64,000 nt of DNA, from contig CANJRX010000001.1 of assembly GCA_947476895.1 (NCBI GenBank), positions 594,476-658,475 on the forward strand. Direction: 5' to 3'. The translations under genes and the position numbers were made by a program. Shown piece after piece: positions 48,180-59,038 of this stretch (its first letter is position 1; each line of letters begins with the position of its first letter). Source of the DNA: Fidelibacterota bacterium. Lineage in GTDB: Bacteria > Pseudomonadota > Alphaproteobacteria > Rhodospirillales > Rhodospirillaceae. The notes under the pieces are model-generated. The model saw nothing but the letters and a program-made list of their open reading frames with translations. It was not told the DNA's origin and did not search any database.

Positions 48180-48824
48180 ATGGCCAAAAAAGCCGCTAAA
48201 AAAGCTGCGCCGAAAACGGCACCTAAAACCTCGGCACCCGCAAAGCGCGCGAAAGCCGAAGATCAGTCTTCGAATTTGTACGAAGGCATGGTCCCGGTCG
48301 CGCGCCTGAAAGACAAAGACACTTACCGTCACATCGTTTCGATCCTGGTCGATAACGAAGCCGGCGTGCTCGCGCGCGTCATCGGCATGATCGCAGGACG
48401 CGGCTACAACATCGAAAGCCTGACAGTGTGCGAAGTGGACCGCGAGCGCGGTTTGTCGCGCATCAATCTCGCGACCCTCGGCACGCACCAGATCATCGAG
48501 CAGGTGAAAGCCCAGTTGGGCCGCTTGGTGCCGGTGCATGTGGTGCGCGATCTTACCGACGACGGCCCGTCCGTTGCGCGTGAACTGGCGCTTGTGAAAG
48601 TCGGCGGTGTCGGCGACAAACGCGTGGAAGCTTTGCGCATTGGTGATATTTTCCGCGCCAATGTGGTGGACTCCAGCACCCAGTCATTTGTCTTCGAAGT
48701 CGTCGGAACGACTGAAAAAGTTGATGCTTTCATTGAACTCATGAAGCCTTTGGGCCTCGTGGAAGTCTCGCGCACGGGCGTTGCCGCCATTGCCCGCGGC
48801 GCTGCCGGCATCGAAAAGAAATAA
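48180..48824 (+). CDS. ilvN: Acetolactate synthase small subunit with basic N-terminal extension
   Basis: The regulatory subunit that confers valine feedback inhibition. An ACT domain (HIVSILVDNEAGVLARVIG and RGYNIESLTV) is followed by the C-terminal domain ending VEVSRTGVAAIARG. At 214 aa it is about 40 residues longer than the usual 160-175, owing to an N-terminal Lys/Ala/Pro tract (AKKAAKKAAPKTAPKTSAPA). It starts at ATG 48180, shortly after ilvB and before ilvC. Confidence 0.95.
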   Translation: MAKKAAKKAAPKTAPKTSAPAKRAKAEDQSSNLYEGMVPVARLKDKDTYRHIVSILVDNEAGVLARVIGMIAGRGYNIESLTVCEVDRERGLSRINLATLGTHQIIEQVKAQLGRLVPVHVVRDLTDDGPSVARELALVKVGGVGDKRVEALRIGDIFRANVVDSSTQSFVFEVVGTTEKVDAFIELMKPLGLVEVSRTGVAAIARGAAGIEKK

Positions 48825-49898
<1,074 letters not shown>

Positions 49899-49910
49899 CC
49901 ATTTGAGACG

Positions 49911-49944
49911 GGGTCAGGCTCCCTTCCGGGCCGGACCCTGACCC
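49911..49944 (+). terminator. Hairpin after ilvC, probable terminator
   Basis: GGGTCAGG (49911-49918) and CCTGACCC (49937-49944) form a perfect 8-bp stem with CCGG/CCGG pairing possible in the loop, followed by TTCTTAAA. The next 190 bases up to the leuA leader ORF hold no other gene. Confidence 0.65.
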
Positions 49945-50073
49945 TTCTTAAATTGGCGGAATTCCGCACTTTTTTTGCCCGATTCCCCCATGGGCCCTTC
50001 CCTTAGGGCCGCCTTCATGACAAATTAACCGCCGCTGCGGCACTTTAGCTGTCCCTCAACCTAAGACGGTTGT

Positions 50074-50079
50074 TTGACA
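50074..50079 (+). promoter_or_regulatory. Candidate -35 box of the leuA leader transcript
   Basis: A perfect TTGACA lies 60 bases upstream of the leader ORF in an AT-rich stretch. The -10 (TGATTT or GATTTG region at about 50096) is weak, so only the -35 is marked. Confidence 0.4.
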
Positions 50080-50138
50080 AAATTAGTTAAGCCTTTGATT
50101 TGTGGGCAAAAACGCGGCGCGGCAAGAAGGTAAACGTT

Positions 50139-50279
50139 GTGGGTAACGCCACCGCCCTGATAAGCGATTCAACCGGCACGGTTTCGACCGTGGTTCCGGC
50201 TGCTTTGCTGCGGGCGGAGATCGTTGCCGGCGTTGCACTGCCTCTTGCGGACCGGGGTCTGCGACTTATCCGCCTCTGA
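50139..50279 (+). CDS. Candidate leuA leader peptide
   Basis: A 46-codon ORF starts at GTG 50139, preceded by AGAAGG at 50125-50130, a good ribosome binding site. It has eight Leu codons and ends RGLRLIRL just before its TGA. The coding region holds a stable CACGGT-TTCG-ACCGTG hairpin (50177-50192), and its last codons and stop form one arm of a larger hairpin (50270-50319). This is the architecture expected of leucine-dependent attenuation in front of leuA, known for proteobacterial leuA genes. The Leu codons are not strictly clustered, so the assignment is moderate. Confidence 0.5.
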   Translation: MGNATALISDSTGTVSTVVPAALLRAEIVAGVALPLADRGLRLIRL

Positions 50280-50319
50280 GCGCCGATTACCTGTCGAGCG
50301 ACAGGCGTTCAGAGGGCGG
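50270..50319 (+). promoter_or_regulatory. Candidate attenuator hairpin upstream of leuA
   Basis: CCGCC-TCTGA-G-CGCC (50270-50284) pairs with GGCG-T-TCAGA-G-GGCGG (50304-50319). A competing inner stem, CCTGTCG-AG-CGACAGG (50290-50305), is mutually exclusive at its edge. A further CTCACGA/TCGTGAG repeat flanking TTTTTT lies at about 50338-50375, before the leuA start. Alternative pairings that include the leader stop codon are typical of attenuators. Confidence 0.5.
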
Positions 50320-50382
50320 AATACACTTTCGAAGTCGCTCACGAACCGATCTTTTTTGACCCCAAATCGTGAGAGCAGAACC

Positions 50383-51930
50383 ATGAGCACGAACAATCGC
50401 GTATTGATTTTCGACACCACCATGCGGGACGGCGAGCAGTCCCCGGGTGCGTCGATGAATCGTGACGAAAAAATCCGTATCGCTAAAGCCCTGGAAGAAA
50501 TGGGCGTCGACATCATTGAAGCTGGCTTTCCCATCGCCTCGCAAGGCGACTTCGAAGCCGTTCAAGCTGTCGCCCGAGAAATCACTGAGTCCGTCGTTTG
50601 CGGTTTGGCCCGGGCCGCCCGCGCCGACATCGACCGCGCCGGCGAAGCTTTGAAACCCGCCAAGCGCAAGCGTATCCATACCTTCCTCGCCGTCAGCCCG
50701 CTGCATATGCGGGTGAAGTTGCAGATGGAGCCCGATGCCGTTTACCAGATGGTGATCGACAGCGTGACCCGGGCGCGCAACTACACCGACGACGTCGAAT
50801 GGTCGGGCGAAGACGCCACGCGCAGCGATCACGATTTCCTGTGCCGCTGCGTTGAAGCCGCCATTAATGCCGGTGCCCGCACCGTCAATATTCCCGATAC
50901 CGTGGGCTATACGGTGCCGGATGAATATCACGCGCTCATCAAGATGCTGAAGAACCGCGTGCCGAACATCGATAAAGCCGTGATTTCCGTGCATTGCCAC
51001 AACGACCTGGGCTTGGCGGTCGCCAACTCGCTGGCCGCTGTGCAAGCCGGTGCGCGTCAGGTGGAGTGCACCATCAACGGTCTCGGCGAACGTGCCGGTA
51101 ACTGCGCCATGGAAGAAGTGGTCATGTCCTTGCGCACGCGCAAGGATCACATGCCCTACACTACCGGCATCAAGACCGAACTGATCACAGGCACCTCGCG
51201 CCTGGTTTCGACGATCACCGGTTTCCCGGTGCAGCCCAACAAGGCCATCGTCGGCGCCAATGCTTTCGCCCATGAGTCCGGCATCCATCAAGATGGCATG
51301 CTTAAGGACAAGAACACCTACGAGATCATGACGCCGGAATCCGTCGGCCTGCGGAAGTCGAGCCTGGTTATGGGCAAGCTCTCGGGCCGCGCTGCCTTCC
51401 GTGCGAAACTCGTCGAGCTGGGCTATGAGCTGGGCGACAACGCCGTCAACGATGCGTTCAAGCGCTTCAAGGATTTGGCCGACAAAAAACGTGAAGTCTT
51501 CGACGAAGACATCATCGCCTTGGTCGACGACACCGTGATGCGTGAAAACGACCGTATCAAGTTCGTCTCTTTGGAAGTGATTTGCGGCACTAAGGTCGCG
51601 CGGCAATCGGCCGAGCTGGAGCTGGAGATCGACGGCGTGATCAAAAGCACCAAGGCGGTCGGCGACGGCCCCGTGGATGCAACGTTCAATGCCATTAAAC
51701 AACTGACAACCGACACCCAGCACTTGCAAATCTACCAAGTGCACGCGGTGACCGGTGGCACCGATGCCCAGGCAGAGGTTACGGTGCGGCTTGAAGAAAA
51801 CGGCAAGACAGTGATGGGCCAAGGTGCAGACGCGGATACGCTGGTCGCCAGCGCGCGCGCTTACATCAATGCTCTGAACAAGCTGCTGGTGAAGCGCGAA
51901 AAAAGCGCGCCTGCAGCGATGTCGGCTTAG
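50383..51930 (+). CDS. leuA: 2-isopropylmalate synthase
   Basis: The first committed enzyme of leucine synthesis: acetyl-CoA plus 2-oxoisovalerate. The N-terminal TIM barrel has FDTTMRDGEQSPGAS and the metal-binding SVHCHNDLGLAVANSL. A linker and a C-terminal regulatory LeuA dimer domain follow, ending with AYINALNKLL. ATG 50383 (MSTNNRVLIFD) gives 515 aa; the open frame further upstream is leader sequence. It is separate from ilvC by the leader and a terminator. Confidence 0.96.
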   Translation: MSTNNRVLIFDTTMRDGEQSPGASMNRDEKIRIAKALEEMGVDIIEAGFPIASQGDFEAVQAVAREITESVVCGLARAARADIDRAGEALKPAKRKRIHTFLAVSPLHMRVKLQMEPDAVYQMVIDSVTRARNYTDDVEWSGEDATRSDHDFLCRCVEAAINAGARTVNIPDTVGYTVPDEYHALIKMLKNRVPNIDKAVISVHCHNDLGLAVANSLAAVQAGARQVECTINGLGERAGNCAMEEVVMSLRTRKDHMPYTTGIKTELITGTSRLVSTITGFPVQPNKAIVGANAFAHESGIHQDGMLKDKNTYEIMTPESVGLRKSSLVMGKLSGRAAFRAKLVELGYELGDNAVNDAFKRFKDLADKKREVFDEDIIALVDDTVMRENDRIKFVSLEVICGTKVARQSAELELEIDGVIKSTKAVGDGPVDATFNAIKQLTTDTQHLQIYQVHAVTGGTDAQAEVTVRLEENGKTVMGQGADADTLVASARAYINALNKLLVKREKSAPAAMSA

Positions 51931-51941
51931 ATAATCGGGAC

Positions 51942-51970
51942 CCGCCCGGATGTGTCTCGCATTCGGGCGG
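51942..51970 (+). terminator. Hairpin after leuA, probable terminator
   Basis: CCGCCCGGATG (51942-51952) and CATTCGGGCGG (51960-51970) form an 11-bp stem with one G-U pair. The T-tract after it (CGTCTTATC) is weak. Confidence 0.6.
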
Positions 51971-52050
51971 CGTCTTATCGAAAAGCACTGATTGAGTAGC
52001 GTGGGCAATATCGAGTTTTGATTTCTCTGGTAGGGGATAGATAGAACTAA

Positions 52051-53091
<1,041 letters not shown>

Positions 53092-53138
53092 TTTGCTAAA
53101 GGGCTGCTGAAAGCAGCCCGGGGAAGAGGAGAAACGCC

Positions 53139-54011
53139 GTGCGACTACCGACGGGGCAAATTTCCCGTTTTGGAACGCTCAAATCGCTGTTGCAGCGATT
53201 TGCGTTTCTGTCGCTCATCGGCGTGACCTTCGCGCTTATGCTCATCGGCAAGGCCGATACGGTTCTTGTGGAACGTGCGCGCGATGCGGTGACGGATGCA
53301 GTCACACCCGTGCTCCGCGTCATGTCGGAACCCGCCGCCGTCGTCGCCGACTTCGTCAATAACCTGCGCGAACTGGCCGCCATTCGCGAAGAGAATGCGG
53401 AATTGCGTGAATCCAATGCCCGGCTGCTGCAATGGCAATCGGCAGCTCAGCGTCTCGAGTCCGAAAACAAATCCCTGCGTGGTCTCGCAGCTCTGGTGCC
53501 GGAACCGGCTGCCACCTTCATCACCGCGCGTGTGGTGGCTGATACCGGCGGCGCCTTCGCGCAATCCATTTTGATCACGGCGGGCCAATCGAGCGGCGTG
53601 CGCAAAGGCCAAGTTGTGATGGCCGGCGAAGGCCTGGTGGGCCGCGTCATGCAAGCGGGGCTTTATTCGGCGCGCGTGCTTCTGATCACCGACATCAACA
53701 GCCGCATTCCGGTGCTGGTGGGCGAAGCGGGCAACCGCGCCATTCTCGCCGGCGACAACGGTTTGCGTCCGCGCCTTCTGTTCCTCGGCAATAAAACCGC
53801 TGCTGCACCCGGCGACAAGGTTGTGACCTCGGGCGACGCCGAAGCTTTCCCACCCGGCTTGCCCATCGGTCAAGTGGCGCGTGTGGAAGAAGGCCTCGTT
53901 GACGTCGAACCCTTTGTGGTGCGCGACAAGTTTCAGCATGTGCGCGTCGCGGATTACGGCCTCAACGGTATTCTGGCGCAGCAAACGCCGGCCAAAACGC
54001 CGGAGAAGTGA
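53139..54011 (+). CDS. mreC: Rod shape-determining protein MreC
   Basis: A periplasmic partner of MreB and PBP2, 290 aa. One N-terminal membrane helix (FLSLIGVTFALMLIG) is followed by a coiled coil (about residues 65-105, REENAELRESNARLLQWQ) and two beta domains (MAGEGLVGRVMQAGL and VVTSGDAEAFPPGLPIG). The start is GTG 53139 with GAGGAG eight bases upstream. Confidence 0.95.
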   Translation: MRLPTGQISRFGTLKSLLQRFAFLSLIGVTFALMLIGKADTVLVERARDAVTDAVTPVLRVMSEPAAVVADFVNNLRELAAIREENAELRESNARLLQWQSAAQRLESENKSLRGLAALVPEPAATFITARVVADTGGAFAQSILITAGQSSGVRKGQVVMAGEGLVGRVMQAGLYSARVLLITDINSRIPVLVGEAGNRAILAGDNGLRPRLLFLGNKTAAAPGDKVVTSGDAEAFPPGLPIGQVARVEEGLVDVEPFVVRDKFQHVRVADYGLNGILAQQTPAKTPEK

Positions 54012-54017
54012 GCCGCC

Positions 54018-54533
54018 ATGCAGGCCACAGTCATTCAGCGCATGGATATCACCGCACGGCGTCTTGTGCCCTTCGGCGTGACGTTGGTTCTCATGCTGTT
54101 CGCGATGACGCCGACCTACGTGCCCGGCCTTTCGCACGTGGCGCCCATGTATGCACTGATGGCGGTGTATTTCTGGTCGATCTATCGCCCCGATCTTTTG
54201 GGCTACGGCTCCACCTTTGCGATCGGTATTCTGGAAGACCTTTTGGCGGGAACGCCCTTGGGCTCAGGCGCGCTGATCTTGCTGTTGTGCCAACGCGTGG
54301 TGTTTCACCAGCAGAAGTTTTTCAACAACAAGCCCTTCGGCATCATCTGGTTGGCCTTCGCGCTGGTCGCGGCCGGTGCGGCACTTCTGCGCTGGTTGTG
54401 CGTCGGCCTTGTGGCGACGTCCGGCTTCACGCCTATCGGCCAGATGAGCACAGCGTACCTGATGACCGTCGCGGCTTATCCCATTGTTGGCTGGCTGCTC
54501 GCCAAGGCCCACATGAAACTGTTGTCGCAATAA
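54018..54533 (+). CDS. mreD: Rod shape-determining protein MreD
   Basis: A small integral membrane protein, 171 aa with five or six helices (LVPFGVTLVLMLFAM, APMYALMAVYFWSIY, and others) and the typical LLGYGSTFAIGILEDLLAG. It links MreC to the membrane elongasome. It lies 6 bases after mreC and 1 base before mrdA. Confidence 0.93.
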   Translation: MQATVIQRMDITARRLVPFGVTLVLMLFAMTPTYVPGLSHVAPMYALMAVYFWSIYRPDLLGYGSTFAIGILEDLLAGTPLGSGALILLLCQRVVFHQQKFFNNKPFGIIWLAFALVAAGAALLRWLCVGLVATSGFTPIGQMSTAYLMTVAAYPIVGWLLAKAHMKLLSQ

Positions 54534-54534
54534 C

Positions 54535-56454
54535 ATGACCATTACCCGCGACAGCGACTGGACCAAAATGTTCACCCGCCGTGCCGCGGTGCTGGGCGGC
54601 GTGCAGGCGACGATGATCGCGACCCTGGTCGGGCGCATGTATTATCTGCAGGTCGTGCAATCGGATCGCTACAAGATGCTGGCCGACGACAACCGCATCA
54701 ACATTCAGCTTCTGCCGCCGCCGCGTGGGCGGATCTTGGATCGATTTGGTCAGCCGCTCGCGCTCAACAAGCAGCAGTTCCGCGTGCTGGTCGTGCCCGA
54801 ACAGGCTTTGCGCGTCGGCGATACGCTCGACACTTTGGCCCGGCTGATTGATCTGTCGGAACACGAGCGCGATCGCATTAAAAAAGAAGTCGGGCGCAAG
54901 CGCGGCTTCGTGCCGATCACGATCAAAGAAAATTTGTCCTGGCACGAAATGTCCCGCGTTCAGGTCAACGCACCGGATTTGCCGGGCATCATGATCGACG
55001 AAGGCCTCACGCGTTTTTATCCTCACGGCCAGGATGTCGCCCATTTGTTGGGTTACGTGTCGTCCGTCGACGAAGCCGATTTGACCGGCGATCCGTTGCT
55101 GCAGTTGCCAGGCTTCCGCATCGGCAAAGATGGCGTTGAGAAGGTTTATGATCTTCAGCTGCGCGGCAAAGGCGGCACCAGCCAGGTGGAAGTCAATGCT
55201 TACGGCCGCGCCATCCGCGAACTGGAACGCCAGGAAGGCGAAGCTGGCGCCGACGTTATCCTGACCATCGACGAACGCATCCAGGGCTTTGCCGCACAAA
55301 GACTAGGCGAGGAGAGCGCCTCCGTCGCGGTGATGGACGTGCACACCGGCGACTTGCTGGCGCTGGTGTCCAACCCCAGCTTCGATGCCAATGCTTTCAG
55401 CCGCGGCTTGACGAGTGCGGAGTGGAAAGATCTTTCCACCAATGACCACAAACCGCTGATCAACAAAGTGCTCTCTGGCCAGTATTCACCGGGTTCGACG
55501 TTCAAGACCGTGGTGGCGCTGGCGGCGCTGGAGCACGGGGTGATCTCGCCGGAGCAGACCGTACATTGCAGCGGGTCTTACAATCTCGGCTCTTACGTCA
55601 AGCATTGCCACAAGGTGCACGGCAGTGTCAGCATGGTGCGCGCCATCTCGCTGTCCTGCGACGTCTACTTCTACGAAGTGGCGCGGCGCTTGGGCGTGGA
55701 CAAGATCGCCCCCATGGCCAATAGATTTGGGTTGGGTGCAATCTCAGGCATCGGTTTGCCGAACGAGAAGCCTGGCCTCATCCCGACGGAGGCCTGGAAG
55801 AAAGCCGCGCGCGGCGAACGCTGGGCGCCGGGTGACAACCTCAACGTCGGCATCGGTCAAGGCGACGTGCTGGCCACACCAATTCAGCTTGCTGTGCAGG
55901 CGGCGCGCCTCGCCAATGGCGGCATTGCCGTGAAACCGCGCCTTGTGCGCCCGGCGGTGCAGGGCAACGCGCCAATCACCGACGATGCCCGCCCGGAGTT
56001 TGAGTCTCTCAATATTCCACTAGCGCACATGGAAATTGTGCGCCAAGGCATGTACGACGTGGTCAACGGCCCGCCCGGCGCCACGACGGCCATGGCCGCA
56101 AAGCTAAAGCTCACCGAACCCGATATGAAGGGTTGGACCATCAGCGGTAAAACCGGCACGGCTGCCGTGCGCGGCATGACGGCTGCCGACCGCGAAGCCC
56201 AGAAGCGCGATCCGTCCAGCGTGCCGTGGCATTTGCGCGACAACGCGCTGTTCATCGCCTTCGCGCCGTCCCATGCGCCGCGCTATTCGCTTGCGGTGGT
56301 GGTTGACCATGCCCTCGGCGGCGGTGCCGCCTTCGCCGCGCCCATCGCCAAAGACATTATGGAACTGGTCTTACGCCTTGATCCCTCGCGCAAACCGCGC
56401 GCCGAAGATCAAATCGCATCCGGTGACGCACCCGCGCAGAGTGAAGTCCGATGA
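54535..56454 (+). CDS. mrdA: Penicillin-binding protein 2 (elongasome transpeptidase)
   Basis: A monofunctional class B PBP that cross-links peptidoglycan during elongation, 639 aa. One N-terminal helix is followed by a pedestal/dimerisation domain (PPPRGRILDRFGQPLA) and the transpeptidase domain. The nucleophile Ser is in SPGSTFKT near residue 321, SxN is represented by SCD in SLSCDVYFYEVA, and KTGTA is near 539. ATG 54535; the 3' end overlaps rodA by 4 bases. Confidence 0.96.
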   Translation: MTITRDSDWTKMFTRRAAVLGGVQATMIATLVGRMYYLQVVQSDRYKMLADDNRINIQLLPPPRGRILDRFGQPLALNKQQFRVLVVPEQALRVGDTLDTLARLIDLSEHERDRIKKEVGRKRGFVPITIKENLSWHEMSRVQVNAPDLPGIMIDEGLTRFYPHGQDVAHLLGYVSSVDEADLTGDPLLQLPGFRIGKDGVEKVYDLQLRGKGGTSQVEVNAYGRAIRELERQEGEAGADVILTIDERIQGFAAQRLGEESASVAVMDVHTGDLLALVSNPSFDANAFSRGLTSAEWKDLSTNDHKPLINKVLSGQYSPGSTFKTVVALAALEHGVISPEQTVHCSGSYNLGSYVKHCHKVHGSVSMVRAISLSCDVYFYEVARRLGVDKIAPMANRFGLGAISGIGLPNEKPGLIPTEAWKKAARGERWAPGDNLNVGIGQGDVLATPIQLAVQAARLANGGIAVKPRLVRPAVQGNAPITDDARPEFESLNIPLAHMEIVRQGMYDVVNGPPGATTAMAAKLKLTEPDMKGWTISGKTGTAAVRGMTAADREAQKRDPSSVPWHLRDNALFIAFAPSHAPRYSLAVVVDHALGGGAAFAAPIAKDIMELVLRLDPSRKPRAEDQIASGDAPAQSEVR

Positions 56455-57614
56455 GCGATATGGGCTTCATGTCGGCGCGTCTGCGCCGGGGCGATATGAC
56501 CCCGGGCGAGAAGCTGTGGCAGATGAGCTGGTCGTTGATTTTCTGGATCTGCTGCATTTTCGCCTTCGGCTTCGCGATGCTTTATTCCGCCGCTAACGGC
56601 AGCTTCCAGCCATGGGCCGCGCCGCAACTGGCGCGCTTTGTTGTCGGCCTCGGCGTGATGGCAGTGCTGGCAGTGGTCGATGTACGCCTGCTCTTACGCT
56701 ATGCCTATGCATTCTACGGCATCGTCTTTGTATTGCTGGTGGTGGTGGACCTGAAAGGCTTTGTCGGCGGCGGCGCGCAGCGCTGGGTCGACTTGGGCTT
56801 TTTTCAATTGCAGCCTTCCGAACTGATGAAACCCGCCATCGTGCTGGCGCTGGCGCGTTACTTCCACGGCGTGAACATGGAAGAGATCGGCTCGCCCACA
56901 GCGCTGCTGGTTCCTATTCTGATGGTCATCGCGCCCGTGATCCTCATCATTGTTCAGCCTGATCTGGGCACGGCGCTGCTGATCATCATGGGTTCGGGCA
57001 TCGTGCTGTTCATGGCCGGCGTCAGGATTTGGAAGTTCTTGGCCGTAGGCGGCCTCGGTCTCGCGGCCATTCCCATCGCCTGGCCCATGCTGCACGACTA
57101 TCAGAAGAACCGCATCTATACCTTGCTGGACCCAGACCGCGATCCGCTCGGTACGGGCTATCATATTACCCAGTCCAAAATTGCGCTGGGGTCCGGCGGT
57201 CTGTTCGGTAAGGGCTTCATGGCCGGCACGCAAAGCCATTTGAACTTTCTGCCTGAACGCCAGACCGATTTTATCTTTACCATGCTGGCGGAAGAGCTGG
57301 GCATGATCGGCGGGCTCATTCTTCTTGGTCTTTATGTGATCCTGCTTATCTACGGCTATGCCATTGCCTTCCGTTGCCGCCATCAGTTCGGCCGCCTTGT
57401 CGCCATCGGCATCACCACCGGATTTTTCCTCTACTTCTTCATCAACATCGCCATGGTCATGGGCATGATCCCCGTGGTGGGTGTGACGTTGCCGTTCATC
57501 TCCTACGGCGGCACCTCGCTGCTCACCCTGATGCTCTGCGTGGGCTTGCTGATGAACATCCACGTGCACCGCGACGTGCACATGGGCGTGCGCGGCGGAT
57601 TCAAAGACTTTTAG
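56451..57614 (+). CDS. rodA: Peptidoglycan glycosyltransferase RodA (SEDS)
   Basis: A polytopic SEDS polymerase that works with PBP2, 387 aa and about ten helices. Motifs are GGGAQRWVDLGFFQLQPSEL, IVQPDLGTALLI, the HLNFLPERQTDFIFTMLAEE loop and the C-terminal PFISYGGTSLLTLM. ATG 56451 overlaps the mrdA stop (ATGA). Confidence 0.96.
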   Translation: MSDMGFMSARLRRGDMTPGEKLWQMSWSLIFWICCIFAFGFAMLYSAANGSFQPWAAPQLARFVVGLGVMAVLAVVDVRLLLRYAYAFYGIVFVLLVVVDLKGFVGGGAQRWVDLGFFQLQPSELMKPAIVLALARYFHGVNMEEIGSPTALLVPILMVIAPVILIIVQPDLGTALLIIMGSGIVLFMAGVRIWKFLAVGGLGLAAIPIAWPMLHDYQKNRIYTLLDPDRDPLGTGYHITQSKIALGSGGLFGKGFMAGTQSHLNFLPERQTDFIFTMLAEELGMIGGLILLGLYVILLIYGYAIAFRCRHQFGRLVAIGITTGFFLYFFINIAMVMGMIPVVGVTLPFISYGGTSLLTLMLCVGLLMNIHVHRDVHMGVRGGFKDF

Positions 57615-57621
57615 GCGCGTC

Positions 57622-59038
57622 TTGCCCGAACATCCCAATAGCCAAAGTTCACAAGCTTTGCGCGACACAGGTAAGGCATGCCTTGCGGCGGGCGATCGCA
57701 ACGGCGCCATAACGGCCTTCGCGCAAGCTTATCGGCTGATGCCGACCGCCATGGACCTCTACGAAGCGCTGCTCGATCTTTATATGGCGACGGGGCGAGC
57801 CAAGGACGGCAGCAAATTCTTCGAAGATATGTCGCGCTTAGCGCCTAAAGCCGTCGCATTTTTATTTGCGCGTGGCCGCTTGAAGGCCGAGCAGGGTCTG
57901 GCCCTTGAAGCCGCCAAAATATTCGAGCAAGCGGCAGCGCTGGCGCCCACGTCCTCCGGCATGAAGTATTGGCGCGGCTGCGCACTGCTTCAGGCGGGTC
58001 ACTACAAACCAGCCATTGAAGCCTTCACGCAAAGCCTTTCGTTGTCGTCGCCGTCGCCGCAAGAAAGCAATGAATGCAGCGACCGTAAAAAAGACGCCGA
58101 GATGCTTCTCGAGATCAGGCCCGCTTTAAAGGCGGCGCGGAAGACTTTTCAAGCACGCTCAGAGACCACGTTTCGAGATACCTGGGAGCAGGACGCGGTT
58201 GCTTCCATTCAAAAGCAACTTGGCGAAACGCCGATCACGGGCCTCGCCGCGGTGTTCTTTCACGTCGAGGCTGGCGACCGGCATCCGTTTCTTCAGAAGC
58301 TGTCATCCAGTTCCCAGGCCGTTGACTATAAACAAACGCTTCTGCAGGCGTGCCAAGCGGTCACCGCGACAAACGCCGGTGCGACCGTGATCGTGCTCAC
58401 GGACGAATTCAGCGACCTCTCGGTTCTGGAAGGTGCGGCCCGCATTGCACGGCTCAGCCTTGTTTCCGATCAACTGATGTACGGCCGCGCGCGCGAACAA
58501 AGCCGTCGTTGCGACGGGTCTTTTGCAGGGCCCAGTGCTCTTTCTTGATACCGACATCCTGCTCACCCGCGATTTCAGCGCCGCCTTTGATGGCAGTTTT
58601 GACGTTGGCTTAACCTATCGCAACGGCCCAAGCCTCTCGGCAATGCCTGTAAATGAGGGCGTCATCGTGGGTGCGCAAGGAAATGCACCGGCCCTCAAAA
58701 CCTTTTTTGACGACGTGCTCGATATATACGAGTGGCTCGCCGCCGCCCCATCGCCCAGCGCCCGCTACGGGTTCGACATCCGCAACTGGCGCGGCGGGCA
58801 ACTGTCGCTCGCTGGATTGATCGATTGGGCCGTGCCGCCGCAAGCCTCGGCGAAGGTCGTCATCAATAAAGTGCGCTATAAATTCCTGCCCTGCTTCGAC
58901 TTCAATTACACCGTCACGCCGTCCGACCCGCCGCAGTTTCTGGCGACGCGCTGGGCCATTCACTTCAAGGGCGCTAAGGCCAAAGGTCTCATGGCCCCTT
59001 ACGTCGCGTTCACCCGCAAAAATGAACTGACTCAATAA
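57622..59038 (+). pseudogene. TPR / glycosyltransferase-like protein, frameshifted
   Basis: Two overlapping frames give one protein of about 471 aa. The first frame (57622-58548) has TPR-like helices in its first 140 residues (CLAAGDRNGAITAFAQAYR) and enters a nucleotide-sugar transferase-like fold (FFHVEAGDRHPFLQKL, TVIVLTDEF). The second frame carries the DxD-type motif GPVLFLDTDILLT, then MPVNEGVIVGAQGN, to the stop at 59038. The switch lies at the CGCGCGCGCG run near 58486-58495, where one base is surplus. No frame continues intact. It could be a real mutation or a sequence error. It is coupled directly (TAAATG) to asnB, suggesting a polysaccharide or glycan-modifying role for both (inference). 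Confidence 0.7.

Noticed and set aside
50287..52008. 573-aa minus-strand ORF opposite leuA
   Set aside because: Antisense shadow of leuA, which has complete family motifs.
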